Of a DNA stretch of 64,000 nucleotides, positions 16,730 through 25,499 are shown piece by piece. Origin of the DNA: Actinomadura nitritigenes (GTDB lineage: Bacteria > Actinomycetota > Actinomycetes > Streptosporangiales > Streptosporangiaceae); the NCBI RefSeq assembly GCF_017573545.1, contig NZ_JAGEOK010000028.1:1-64000 (forward strand). Reading direction: 5' to 3'. Position 1 is the first letter of the stretch. Each line of letters opens with the position of its first letter. Made by a program: the position numbers and the translations under genes. The notes under the pieces are model-generated. The model ran no database searches. It worked only from the letters and a program-made list of their open reading frames with translations, and was not told the origin of the DNA.

Positions 16730-16978
16730 CCGCACGGCCGGCACCGAGGGCAGGGGCCCGCGCGCGCCGGCCCGTGACGCCGCCGCCGAGAAGGCGGATC
16801 GCGCCCGGCGGCCCGTCCGGTGACCCGCTGGAGTCGTTCCAGCCGACCCTGTGACCACCGTTTCTGGAGAGGGGAGGCTAGTGGATACTGTCGTCTGAGT
16901 CACGTGTTTGACCAAGGTTCGACTGAGCGCGGTGGCCGCTGACCGGTGCTCACGATTCAGACGGAGCCGCTGGAGCCG

Positions 16979-18406
16979 ATGAGCAGCAAGCCGACCTACA
17001 TCGACTACGCGGACGGGGTGGAGCCCGACCCCGATCCCGCGCCGCCGCGGCGGCGCGGGCGGCGGGTCCTGAAGTGGGTCGCGATCGTCACCGCCGTGCT
17101 GGTCGTCGCGGCCGGCGCCACCGGCTACGGGTTCTACTGGCAGCTCCAGCACAACATCGACCACGAGGACACCGACAAGCTGATCGGCGGGAACCGGCCG
17201 CCGAAGCTGAACAACGCGCTGAACATCCTGATGCTCGGCACCGACAGCCGCGCGGGCGCCAACGCCAAGTACGGGCGGCGCATGAAGAACGACCCGCCGC
17301 GCTCGGACACGATGATCCTGCTGCACCTGTCGCCGGGCGGGAAGCAGGCGACGGGCATCAGCTTCCCGCGCGACCTGATGGTGCCGATCCCGGCGTGCCG
17401 GCGGGCGGACGGCACCGCCTCGCCCGCCGTGACGATCGGGATGATCAACAGCTCGTTCACCAACGGCGGCGCGTCCTGCACGGTCAAGACGATCGAGGAC
17501 CTCACCCACATCAAGATCGACCACTTCATGCAGGTCGACTTCACCAGCTTCAAGAGCGTGACCGAGGCGGTCGGCGGCGTGGAGGTCTGCCTGCCGCAGG
17601 ACGTGAACGACAAGGACTCCAAGCTCCGCCTGACCAAGGGCAAGCACACCATCAAGGGCGAGACGGCGCTGGCCTACGTCCGCGACCGGCACGGCCTCGG
17701 CGACGAGTCCGACCTGCAGCGGATCAAGCGGCAGCAGCAGTTCATGGGGTCGCTGGCGAACAAGGTGCTGAGCGCCGGGACGCTGACCGACCCGAAGAAG
17801 GTGTACGACCTGGCCGAGGCCGGCACGAAGTCGCTGACCACCGACAAGGGCCTGGACCTCGGCACGATGGTGAAGATCGCGCGGAGCATGCACGGGCTGA
17901 CCGCCGGCAAGCTCGACTTCGTCACCGTGCCCGTCACGGCCTACGCGCCCGACCCGAACCGGGTGGCGCTCAGCCAGCCGGCCGCCGGGCAGTTCTTCAC
18001 CGCGATCCGCCAGGACCAGTCCGTCGAGGCCGCCGCGAAGAGGACCACCGGGCCGGTGCAGGTGCGGCTCTACAACGCGACCGGCCGCGCGAGCACGGCG
18101 GCGACCGTCGCGAAGCAGCTCAAGGCGCAGGGCTTCGTGATCGTCGGAACGGACACGATGAAGGCCCGGCCGACGACCGGCGTCTACTACGCGCAGGGCT
18201 CGCAGGCGCAGGCCGCCGCGCTGGCCGCCGTGATCCCGGGCGCCAGGAAGGCCCTGTACCCGAAGGCGGGCCCGGGGGTCGTGAACCTGGTGCTCGGCAC
18301 CTCCTTCACCGGGGTGAAGGCGAAGAAGAAGGCCGGCATCCCCACGCTGGAGGGCGAGATCCACGCCGACGGCGACATCTGCGCGAACGGCGCGACGGGG
18401 ACCTGA
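16979..18406 (+). CDS. LytR-CpsA-Psr (LCP) family wall-polymer ligase with LytR_C domain
   Basis: 475 residues from the preferred ATG at 16979, which has GGAG upstream; a GTG at 16946 would add 11 residues. A cytoplasmic acidic/basic N-terminus (PDPDPAPPRRRGRR) precedes one membrane segment (about 30-55). The LCP domain (about 75-270) has MLGTDSR, RSDTMILLHL, SFPRDLMVPIP and the diagnostic DHFMQVDFTSF and LAYVRDRHG. A LytR_C-like domain (about 350-440, VQVRLYNATGRASTAATVAKQLKAQGF) follows. LCP enzymes attach wall teichoic acid-like polymers or arabinogalactan to peptidoglycan. Its stop TGA abuts the convergent kinase stop (TGATCA, 18404-18409), with no spacer. Confidence 0.92.
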   Translation: MSSKPTYIDYADGVEPDPDPAPPRRRGRRVLKWVAIVTAVLVVAAGATGYGFYWQLQHNIDHEDTDKLIGGNRPPKLNNALNILMLGTDSRAGANAKYGRRMKNDPPRSDTMILLHLSPGGKQATGISFPRDLMVPIPACRRADGTASPAVTIGMINSSFTNGGASCTVKTIEDLTHIKIDHFMQVDFTSFKSVTEAVGGVEVCLPQDVNDKDSKLRLTKGKHTIKGETALAYVRDRHGLGDESDLQRIKRQQQFMGSLANKVLSAGTLTDPKKVYDLAEAGTKSLTTDKGLDLGTMVKIARSMHGLTAGKLDFVTVPVTAYAPDPNRVALSQPAAGQFFTAIRQDQSVEAAAKRTTGPVQVRLYNATGRASTAATVAKQLKAQGFVIVGTDTMKARPTTGVYYAQGSQAQAAALAAVIPGARKALYPKAGPGVVNLVLGTSFTGVKAKKKAGIPTLEGEIHADGDICANGATGT

Positions 18407-19831
18407 TCATCGGCCCGGCAGGGTGATGCGGAAGGTCGACCGGCCCACCAGCCTCGCCGTGCCGCCGTGCGCGGCGGCGACGGCCTGGACGATGGAGAGG
18501 CCGAGGCCGGTGCCCCCGGCCGTGCGGGACCTGCCGTGGTCGGCCCGCACGAACCGCTGGAAGATCTCGTCGCGGACCTCCGCCGGGACGCCCGGCCCGT
18601 CGTCCTCCACCTCCAGCACGACGGCCGGGGGCAGCGGCTGGGTGAGCCGGACCGTGACGTGGGTGCCGGGCGGGGTGTGCGTGCGGGCGTTGGCGAGCAG
18701 GTTGGCCAGCAGCTGGTGCAGGCGGCGGGCGTCCCCGGTGATCGTGACGGGCTCCTCCGGCAGCACCATCTCCCAGCGGTGGTCCGGTCCGGCGGCGCGG
18801 GCGTCGCTCGTGGCGTCGAGGACGAGCCGGGTCAGGTCGACCGGTTCGGACTCCAGCGGGCGGCCCGCGTCCAGCCGCGCGAGGAGCAGCAGGTCGTCGA
18901 CCAGGTCGGTCATCCGGACGGACTCGGCCTCGATCCGGCCGAGCGCGTGCCGGACGTCCGGCGGGACGTCCTCGCGGGTGCGCAGCGCCAGCTCGGCGTG
19001 GCCGCGGATCGCGGCGACCGGGGTGCGCAGCTCGTGGCTGGCGTCGGCGGCGAACCGGCGCAGCCGCTCCTCGCTCGCGTGCCGGCGGGCGAGCGCGTTC
19101 TCGACGTGCCCGAGCATCCGGTTGAGCGCGGCGCCGACCTGCCCGACCTCGGTGCGCGGGTCGGTGTCGGGGACCCGCTCGGGCATCGCGACCTCGCCGC
19201 TCGCCAGCGGCAGCTCGGTGACGCGGGACGCGGTCGCCGCGACGCGGCGCAGCGGCCGCAGCGTGAGCCGCACCCACGCCGCCGCGGCGATCCCGGCCGC
19301 GATCAGCACGCCGCCGAACACGGTGAGCTCGACCAGTTCCAGCCGGTGCACGGTGTCCTCGACGGGCCACAGCGGCAGGCCGCTGACCAGCACGTCCCCG
19401 TCGTCGCCCCGGGAGGCGCTCACCCGGTAGTCGCCGAGCGCCGTCAGCTCGACGTCATGGCCGTGGCCGTCGGCCGGAAGCGCCGACAGGGCGCGGACGT
19501 CCGCCGCGGCGATCGGCACGGACTCGACCGCCTGGCCGCGGACGACGGCGGCCCGGGTGACCCGCCCCCCGAACAGGCGGGCCCCGAACGTGCCGGACGC
19601 CTGGCCGCGCGAGTCGGGGCGGTTGTCCTCGTCGGGGCGGTGCTCGTGCTCCAGGAGGCTGGCCGGGAAGCGCCCGCCGACCACCGTGAGCTGCTGGTCG
19701 ATCCGGCTCACCAGGAACCGCTGCAGCGCCGTGGTGGTGGCGACGCCGACCGCGAGGCAGCTGAGCGCCAGCAGGACGACGAGGCCCAGCGTCAGCCGGG
19801 CCCGGAGGGTCCGGACGTACGGCGGCTTCAC
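18407..19831 (-). CDS. Sensor histidine kinase (HAMP, HisKA, HATPase)
   Basis: 474 residues. Membrane segment about 10-33, extracytoplasmic sensor region to about 165, second membrane segment, HAMP-like linker, then HisKA with ASHELRTPVAAIRGHAELALR and HATPase with NLLANARTHTPPGTH, VEDDGPGVP and GTGLGLSIV. The GTG at 19831 overlaps the regulator stop (GTGA). With the OmpR-type regulator it forms a two-component system next to a divergent redox cluster that it may control. The signal is unknown. Confidence 0.92.
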   Translation of the reverse strand: MKPPYVRTLRARLTLGLVVLLALSCLAVGVATTTALQRFLVSRIDQQLTVVGGRFPASLLEHEHRPDEDNRPDSRGQASGTFGARLFGGRVTRAAVVRGQAVESVPIAAADVRALSALPADGHGHDVELTALGDYRVSASRGDDGDVLVSGLPLWPVEDTVHRLELVELTVFGGVLIAAGIAAAAWVRLTLRPLRRVAATASRVTELPLASGEVAMPERVPDTDPRTEVGQVGAALNRMLGHVENALARRHASEERLRRFAADASHELRTPVAAIRGHAELALRTREDVPPDVRHALGRIEAESVRMTDLVDDLLLLARLDAGRPLESEPVDLTRLVLDATSDARAAGPDHRWEMVLPEEPVTITGDARRLHQLLANLLANARTHTPPGTHVTVRLTQPLPPAVVLEVEDDGPGVPAEVRDEIFQRFVRADHGRSRTAGGTGLGLSIVQAVAAAHGGTARLVGRSTFRITLPGR

Positions 19832-20571
19832 GGGGCCTCCGGCGGCTTCAGCACGTACCCGACGCCCCGGACCGTGTGGATCATCGGCGGCCGGCCCGCG
19901 TCGATCTTCTTGCGCAGGTAGCTGATGTACAGCTCGACGACGTGCGCCTGGCCGCCGAAGTCGTAGTCCCACACGCGGTCGAGGATCTGCGCCTTCGACA
20001 GCACCCGGCGCGGGTTGCGCATCAGGAACCGCAGCAGCTCGAACTCGGTCGGGGTGAGCTCGACGATCTCGCCGTCCCGGGTGACCTCGCGGGCCTCCTC
20101 GTCCATCGCCAGGGCCCCGACGGTCAGCAGCCCCGCCGTCCCGGCCTGCCGGGTCATCCCGGCGCGGCGCAGCAGCCCGCGCAGCCGGGCGAGGACCTCC
20201 TCCAGGCTGAACGGCTTGGTGACGTAGTCGTCGCCGCCCGCGGTGATCCCGGCGATGCGGTCCTCGACGGCGTCCCGCGCGGTCAGGAAGAGCACGCAGA
20301 CGTCGGGGGCGTCGGTGCGCAGCCGCCGCAGCACCTCCAGGCCGCCGATGTCGGGGAGCATCACGTCCAGCACGACGGCGTCCGGGCGGAACTCGCGGGC
20401 CGCCGCGAGGGCGCCCGCGCCGTCCCCGGCGGTGCGGACCGCCCAGCCCTCGGACGCCAGCACGCGCGACAGCACCTCGGCGAGATCGGGCTCGTCGTCG
20501 ACGACCAGGACGCGGACGGGCGTGCCGTCCGCACGGCGCAGTCCGGCGCCTGCGGGTTCGGGAGTGCTCAT
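19828..20571 (-). CDS. OmpR-family response regulator
   Basis: 247 residues. Receiver with VLVVDDEPDLAEVLS, phospho-acceptor Asp in AVVLDVMLPDIGG and Lys in YVTKPFSLEEVLAR. The C-terminal winged helix has ELTPTEFELLRFLMRNPRRVLSKAQI and VVELYISYLRKKID. The ATG at 20571 has a GGGAGG ribosome site. It is divergent from the ferric-reductase-like gene; the 114-bp spacer (20572-20685) contains repeated CTCAGA-like hexamers that could be binding sites. Confidence 0.93.
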   Translation of the reverse strand: MSTPEPAGAGLRRADGTPVRVLVVDDEPDLAEVLSRVLASEGWAVRTAGDGAGALAAAREFRPDAVVLDVMLPDIGGLEVLRRLRTDAPDVCVLFLTARDAVEDRIAGITAGGDDYVTKPFSLEEVLARLRGLLRRAGMTRQAGTAGLLTVGALAMDEEAREVTRDGEIVELTPTEFELLRFLMRNPRRVLSKAQILDRVWDYDFGGQAHVVELYISYLRKKIDAGRPPMIHTVRGVGYVLKPPEAP

Positions 20572-20685
20572 GATGGGAACAGCCTCCCTCTCCAACTTCT
20601 GCGTTTCCTCAGAGAAGCCTCTCAACCGGTGTTTTTCCCCGCGGATCAGAAGGAACTCAGAAACTCGGTTGGCAGGGTGGCCCGC

Positions 20686-22053
20686 ATGACCACGACCAGG
20701 CAAGACATCAGGCGGCCTGCGCGGCCTGCGCCGCCTGCGCCCCGCGCGACGTGGCGCGTCCCGTCCTCGTGGCCGCAAGTGCTGATCTACGCCGGCGCGG
20801 TGGCCGTTCTGCTGCTGTGGTGGCACGGCACCCGGTCGGTCACCGGCCTCGACGGCTGGCTGACCGAGGCGGGCCGGGTCACCGGGCTGCTGGCGGGCTA
20901 CGGCTGCGCCGTGCTGCTCGCGCTGATGGCGCGGATCCCGGCACTGGAACGGGGAGTGGGGACCGACCGGCTGGCGCGCTGGCACGCGATGGGAGGCCGC
21001 TACACGGTCTCCTTGGTGTGCGCGCATGTCCTGTTCATCATCTGGGGTTACGCGGTGACGTCGCACACCGACGTCGTCCACCAGACCACCTCGATCGTGT
21101 TCGACTACCCCGAGATGCTCAAGGGCACCCTCGGGTTCCTGCTGTTCCTCGGCGTCGCGATCACCTCGGCGCGGGCCGCGCGCCGCCGGATGCGCTACGA
21201 GACCTGGCACTACCTGCACTTCGCCACCTACCTGGCGATCTTCCTGTCGTTCGGGCACCAGCTCGCCAACGGCGCCCAGTTCGTCTCGAGCCCGCTGGCC
21301 AGGGCCGCCTGGTACACGCTGTACATCGGCGTCGCGGTCGTGCTGGCGTGGTTCCGGTTCCTGATGCCGCTCGTGCGGGGCCTCCGGCACGACCTGCGGG
21401 TCGCCGCCGTCCGGCCCGAGGCGCCGGGCGTCGTCTCCGTCTACATGACGGGACGGCATCTGGAGGAGCTGCGGGTCGAGCCCGGCCAGTTCTTCCGGTG
21501 GCGGTTCCTCACCCGGGGCCTCTGGTGGGCGGCCAACCCGTACTCGCTGTCGGAGACCGCCCGGGGCGGGCGGCTCAGGATCACCGTGAAGGAGGCCGGC
21601 GACCACAGCCGGGCCCTCGCACGGCTGCGTCCCGGCACCCGGGTGTGGGCCGAGGGCCCGTACGGCGGGTTCACCGGCGCGCGCCCGCACCACGAACGCG
21701 CGCTGCTGCTCGCGGGCGGTGTCGGCATCACGCCGCTGCGGACGCTGTTCGAGACCCTCCCCGGCGACGTCGTCCTCGTCTACCTGGCCCGCAGGCCCGA
21801 GGACCTGGCGCTGCGCGGCGAGCTCGACGCGATCGCCGCCGCGCGCGGCTCCCGCGTCCTGTACTTCGTGGACGAGCCCGCCGGCTACTCGCTGCCGCTG
21901 CACGGGCGAGCGCTGCGCGGCCTGGTCCCCGACATCCGGCACCGGGACGTGTACCTGTGCGGGCCGCCCGGCATGACCAACGCCGCGTTCCGGGCGCTGA
22001 AGCAGGCGGGCGTGCGCCGCCGCCACATCCGCAACGAGTCGTTCGAGTTCTGA
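20686..22053 (+). CDS. Ferric-reductase-like flavocytochrome (membrane plus FAD/NAD domain)
   Basis: 455 residues. The N-terminal half has about six membrane segments, with histidines in WHAMGGRYTVSLVCAHVLFI and TWHYLHFATYLAIFLSFGHQ that could ligate two hemes. The C-terminal half is an FNR-like module: FAD site WWAANPYSLSE, AEGPYGGFTG, NAD site LLLAGGVGITPLRTLFE and DVYLCGPPGMTNAAFRAL. It would move electrons from NAD(P)H across the membrane. It is followed 13 bases later by an FMN-binding protein and then ApbE, so the three probably make one electron-transfer chain. Confidence 0.88.
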   Translation: MTTTRQDIRRPARPAPPAPRATWRVPSSWPQVLIYAGAVAVLLLWWHGTRSVTGLDGWLTEAGRVTGLLAGYGCAVLLALMARIPALERGVGTDRLARWHAMGGRYTVSLVCAHVLFIIWGYAVTSHTDVVHQTTSIVFDYPEMLKGTLGFLLFLGVAITSARAARRRMRYETWHYLHFATYLAIFLSFGHQLANGAQFVSSPLARAAWYTLYIGVAVVLAWFRFLMPLVRGLRHDLRVAAVRPEAPGVVSVYMTGRHLEELRVEPGQFFRWRFLTRGLWWAANPYSLSETARGGRLRITVKEAGDHSRALARLRPGTRVWAEGPYGGFTGARPHHERALLLAGGVGITPLRTLFETLPGDVVLVYLARRPEDLALRGELDAIAAARGSRVLYFVDEPAGYSLPLHGRALRGLVPDIRHRDVYLCGPPGMTNAAFRALKQAGVRRRHIRNESFEF

Positions 22054-22066
22054 GAGGGGCCGTCCC

Positions 22067-22573
22067 ATGCGCAGAGCATTGATCGCCACCGGGTCGACCG
22101 TCGCCGGCATCGCCCTTCTCCTGGGCCTCAAGCCGCATCACAGCGACGTGACGGGGGTGTCCTCGTCCGCGCCGCAGAGCAGCGCGCCCGGCACCGCCGG
22201 CGGGTCCTCGTCGGGGTCCTCGGGCTCGTCCGGGTCGTCCGGGTCGTCCGGGTCGTCCGGGTCGTCCGGGTCGTCCGGGGGATCGTCCGCGAAGACCGGC
22301 GGCACGTTCAAGGGCGACGTCATCGACACCCGGTACGGCCCCGTGCAGGTCGAGATCACCACGTCCGGGGGGAAGCTGAAGGCCGTCCGCGTCCTGCAGG
22401 TGCCTTCGGAGAACGGGCGCGACCGGGAGATCGCCGGCTTCGCGGTGCCGCAGCTGACGCAGGAGGCGCTCAAGGCGGGCAACGCCCACATCGACGCGGT
22501 GTCCGGCGCCACCTACACCAGCGAGGGCTACATCCGGTCGCTGCAGAGCGCATTGGACGCCGCCCATGTCTGA
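22067..22573 (+). CDS. FMN-binding domain protein with Ser/Gly linker
   Basis: 168 residues. An N-terminal hydrophobic stretch (about 3-20) is a signal or membrane anchor. A low-complexity linker (about 40-75) made of SGS units is encoded by a 9-bp GGGTCGTCC-type DNA tandem repeat (about 22203-22285). The C-terminal FMN-binding domain has GPVQVEITTSGGKLKAVRV and the flavinylation motif DAVSGATYTS, where the hydroxyl residue in the S/T-G-A-T motif carries covalent FMN. It is an outside-facing one-electron carrier, probably accepting electrons from the flavocytochrome. Its last 8 bases overlap the ApbE start. Confidence 0.9.
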   Translation: MRRALIATGSTVAGIALLLGLKPHHSDVTGVSSSAPQSSAPGTAGGSSSGSSGSSGSSGSSGSSGSSGSSGGSSAKTGGTFKGDVIDTRYGPVQVEITTSGGKLKAVRVLQVPSENGRDREIAGFAVPQLTQEALKAGNAHIDAVSGATYTSEGYIRSLQSALDAAHV

Positions 22574-23354
22574 GTCGATCCGGCACGTCGAGCACGTCAT
22601 GGGGACCGTGTTCTCGTTCGACGTCCGCTCCCCCCGCACCCCGGAGATCACCGTGGCGCTCGCGGAGGCCGTCGCGTGGCTGCACCGCGTCGACCGCGTG
22701 TTCTCCACCTACCGCGAGGACAGCGACGTCTCCCGCCTGGCGCGGGGTGAGATCGGCCTGGCCGATTGCGACCCCGACGTGGCCGACGTGCTGCGGCGCT
22801 GCGACGAGCTGGAGCGCGGGACCGGCGGGGCGTTCAGCGCCCGGGCGGCCGGGCGGCTCGACCCGAGCGGCCTGGTGAAGGGCTGGGCGATCGAGCGGGC
22901 GTCCACGATCCTCCACGACGCCGGAGCCCGCGACCACTGCCTGAACGGCGGCGGCGACATCCAGCTGCGCGGCGAGGCCGCCCCCGGGGAACCCTGGCGG
23001 ATCGGCCTCGCCGACCCGGCGGACCCCGCCGCCCTGGCCGCCGTGGTGTCCGGGACCGACCTCGCCATCGCGACGTCCGGCACGGCCGAGCGCGGCCACC
23101 ACATCGTCGACCCGCGCACCGGGCGGCCCGCCGCCGCACTGGCCTCCCTCACCCTCGTCGGGCGGCACCTCACCGAGATCGACGCGCTCGCCACCGCCGC
23201 GTTCGTGATGGGCGGCGCCGCGCGCGAGTGGGTGTCGACCCGCCCCGGCGTCGAGGCGTTCGCCGTCGCGCCCGGCGGGACCCGCTGGTGGACGCCCGGC
23301 TTCGAGCGCCTCGCGCTGCTGCCCGCCGCGCCCGGAGCGTCCGGAGCGCCCTGA
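22566..23354 (+). CDS. apbE: FAD:protein FMN transferase (ApbE family)
   Basis: 262 residues. It has the ApbE pattern VMGTVFSFDVRSP, a DPSGLVKGWAIERA segment, LNGGGDIQLRGE and TSGTAERGHHIVDPRTG, followed by TEIDALATAAFVMG with metal-binding residues. It transfers FMN from FAD to the Thr/Ser of flavoproteins. The overlapping FMN-binding protein is its obvious substrate. The sequence is shorter than exported ApbE proteins and shows no signal peptide. Confidence 0.9.
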   Translation: MSESIRHVEHVMGTVFSFDVRSPRTPEITVALAEAVAWLHRVDRVFSTYREDSDVSRLARGEIGLADCDPDVADVLRRCDELERGTGGAFSARAAGRLDPSGLVKGWAIERASTILHDAGARDHCLNGGGDIQLRGEAAPGEPWRIGLADPADPAALAAVVSGTDLAIATSGTAERGHHIVDPRTGRPAAALASLTLVGRHLTEIDALATAAFVMGGAAREWVSTRPGVEAFAVAPGGTRWWTPGFERLALLPAAPGASGAP

Positions 23355-23434
23355 TCTGCGGGCAGAGGTCGCGTACGGGTAGGTTGGAGGCGCCCGTGCC
23401 GCACCGCCGCGATCCGCGAGAAAGGGGCCAGCCC

Positions 23435-23818
23435 ATGCCCAGCCCCGCAGGCGACCGGCGCGCGAAGGGCGGCCTGGAGGCCGAGGTGCTTGCGGTCCTG
23501 AAGGGGTCCGGCGAACCGCTCACCCCCCGCCAGGTCGGGGAGCGGCTGGCCCGCCCGCTGGCCTACACGACGGTGATGACCGTCCTGGCGCGGCTGCACG
23601 AGAAGGGCCAGGCCGGACGGGAACGCGCGGGCCGCGGCTACGCGTACACGTACCGGCACGACGAGGCGGGCCGCAGGGCCGCGCAGATGAAGCGGCTCCT
23701 CGGCGGCGAGGACCAGCGCGCCGACGTCCTCGCGCACTTCGTCGGCGAGCTGTCCCCCGAGGACGAGAGCGTCCTGCTCCGGCTGCTCGGCGGCGACCCT
23801 CGCGACCAGCCGTCCTGA
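23435..23818 (+). CDS. BlaI/MecI-family transcriptional repressor
   Basis: 127 residues. A winged helix spans about 10-75 (GLEAEVLAVLKGSGEPLTPRQVGERL, AYTTVMTVLARLHEKGQAGRERAGRGYAYTY) and a helical dimerisation tail follows (ADVLAHFVGELSPEDESVLLRLLG). No BlaR1/MecR1 sensor protease is adjacent, so its inducer and targets are open. The ATG at 23435 has AAAGGGG upstream. It is convergent with the glycosyltransferase gene. Confidence 0.9.
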   Translation: MPSPAGDRRAKGGLEAEVLAVLKGSGEPLTPRQVGERLARPLAYTTVMTVLARLHEKGQAGRERAGRGYAYTYRHDEAGRRAAQMKRLLGGEDQRADVLAHFVGELSPEDESVLLRLLGGDPRDQPS

Positions 23819-23864
23819 CGGCGCGGCTGCGCGCGGCGCGGCGGCCGGGCGGCGGGGCGTCCCG

Positions 23865-25238
23865 CTAGAGGAGCCCGGCCTCCTGCTCCGGGACGCGCGG
23901 CCTCGCTGGGCGCCGCGCCGGGGCGGGCCTGACCAGGTCGTCGAGCAGCGCGTCCCATTCGGCGCCGACCGCCTCCGGCGTGTAGCGCGCCATCGCGCCG
24001 GCGGCCTGCTCCCCGAGACGGGCGCGCAGCCCCCGGTCGTCCATCATCCGGCCGATCGCCGACGCGAGCGCCGGCACGTCCCCGTCCTTGACGAGCAGCC
24101 CGTCGACGCCGTCGGTGAGCAGCTCCCGGGGACCGGTCGGGCAGTCGAACGACACCACCCCGAGGCCCTTGCTCATCGCCTCCAGCAGCACCAGCGGCAG
24201 CCCCTCGTACCGCGAGCTGAGCACGAAGATCGACGCCTTCGCCATCGCCGTGCCGATGTCGCCCGTCCGGCCCATCAGGAACGCGCTGGACGACAGCCCC
24301 CGGCGGTCGATCCGGCGCTGCAGGCGCTGCCGCCACGGGCCGCCGCCGTAGATCCGCAGCGTCCAGCCCGGATGGTCCGCCGCGACCCGCTCCCAGGCGT
24401 CCAGCAGCAGGTCGAAGCCCTTCTGCCGGACGAGCCGCCCGGCCGCGAGCACCGTCCGCGCGGCGGGATCGGCGGGCCCGCCGGCCAGCTCGGGCAGCGC
24501 GTTCGGGATGCACACCAGCCGCCGCGCGTCCGGCAGCTCGCGGCGGTACCCGGCCAGGTCGGTCGCGGTCAGCGTGACGACCGCGTCGAGCCGCCCGTAC
24601 CGGCGCAGCACGCGGTCGCGGACGGCGGGCCGGTGGCTGCCGAGGTTCATGTGCTCCTGCCCGACCGTGCGCACCTCCGGCGGCGCGAACACCGCCGCCG
24701 CGAGGTTCAGGCTCGGCCGGGTGGTGATCAGCAGGCCGGTGCGCAGCGACCGCAGGAACCGGATGAGCAGCAGGTCCGTCCAGAGCGAGCAGCGGCGGTA
24801 GGACGGCTCGCCGACCGGGACGAGCAGGCTCGGCAGCCGCGACAGCACCCGGCGGGCGAGGCCGCGCGCCCCGCCGGGCGGCTCCACCCGGTCGTCGAGG
24901 CTGGACACCCGGACGCCCTCCGGGATCGGGAAGCTCGGCCGGCGCAGCTCCCGGATCAGGCCGACGACCTCGACCTCGCGCTGCCGCGCGAGCTGCCCCG
25001 CGCAGTTCAGCACGGACCGGACCGTGCCGCCCGCCCCGTAGGCGTGCTGGACCAGGAAGACCACCTTCCGGGCCGTCGCGGCGGGCGCGCGCCGCGCCCG
25101 CCGCCGGTTCGCCGGGCGCAGCAGCAGGAGCGCGAGCGGCTCCAGCATCGCGGACAGCGCCCGCACGGCCGTCCGGCCGCCCCATCGCACCGCGCGCCGC
25201 AGCACCGTCCCGCGCTCGCGGCCACCCGCCCCGATCAC
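23865..25238 (-). CDS. GT4-type glycosyltransferase
   Basis: 457 residues. The two-Rossmann GT-B layout is visible: N-terminal acceptor half with KVVFLVQHAYGAGGTVRSVLNCAGQLA near 58-84, and donor half with VLAAGRLVRQKGFDLLLDAWERV, LRIYGGGPWRQRL, FVLSSRYEGLPLVLLEAMSKGLGVVSFDCPTGPRELL (E-x7-E motif). The hydrophobic basic N-terminus (LEPLALLLLRP) suggests membrane association. It stands alone, with no polymer cluster around it. The start is the GTG at 25238; an internal ATG for MLEPLALL is possible. Confidence 0.88.
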   Translation of the reverse strand: MIGAGGRERGTVLRRAVRWGGRTAVRALSAMLEPLALLLLRPANRRRARRAPAATARKVVFLVQHAYGAGGTVRSVLNCAGQLARQREVEVVGLIRELRRPSFPIPEGVRVSSLDDRVEPPGGARGLARRVLSRLPSLLVPVGEPSYRRCSLWTDLLLIRFLRSLRTGLLITTRPSLNLAAAVFAPPEVRTVGQEHMNLGSHRPAVRDRVLRRYGRLDAVVTLTATDLAGYRRELPDARRLVCIPNALPELAGGPADPAARTVLAAGRLVRQKGFDLLLDAWERVAADHPGWTLRIYGGGPWRQRLQRRIDRRGLSSSAFLMGRTGDIGTAMAKASIFVLSSRYEGLPLVLLEAMSKGLGVVSFDCPTGPRELLTDGVDGLLVKDGDVPALASAIGRMMDDRGLRARLGEQAAGAMARYTPEAVGAEWDALLDDLVRPAPARRPARPRVPEQEAGLL

Positions 25239-25290
25239 GACATCCGCCCCCCAACGGGGCGAAGCGCCCAGGGCCTCACCCCGATCGACC

Positions 25291-25313
25291 TACTACCGGA
25301 TACGTAGTACTAC
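25291..25313. promoter_or_regulatory. Palindromic operator-like site upstream of glycosyltransferase
   Basis: TACTAC (25291-25296), seven bases, then GTAGTA (25304-25309), which itself begins the perfect 10-bp palindrome GTAGTACTAC (25304-25313). This AT-rich block stands out in the 261-bp gap between the divergent glycosyltransferase and HD-GYP genes. A binding site is inferred from symmetry only. Confidence 0.45.
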
Positions 25314-25447
25314 ATGCCCCGGCGACCGGGGCCGCATCCCGGCATCACCCCGATCGCTCGCGAACGTGCCGTGAACATCGGGGGCCGGAGCGCGACCCCC
25401 TTTCGGCGTATCGCCCCATGGCGAACCCAAGGTGGCGTATGCTCTTG

Positions 25448-25476
25448 GTGATCGCTCGGACACCTAGAGTGATCGC
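25448..25476. promoter_or_regulatory. Direct repeat GTGATCGC upstream of HD-GYP gene
   Basis: Identical 8-mers at 25448-25455 and 25469-25476 are 21 bases apart start to start, two helical turns, and end 24 bases before the HD-GYP start. This geometry suits a dimeric activator next to a promoter; no protein can be named. Confidence 0.4.
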
Positions 25477-25499
25477 AAGTCGACTCCCCGGGGGACGGC

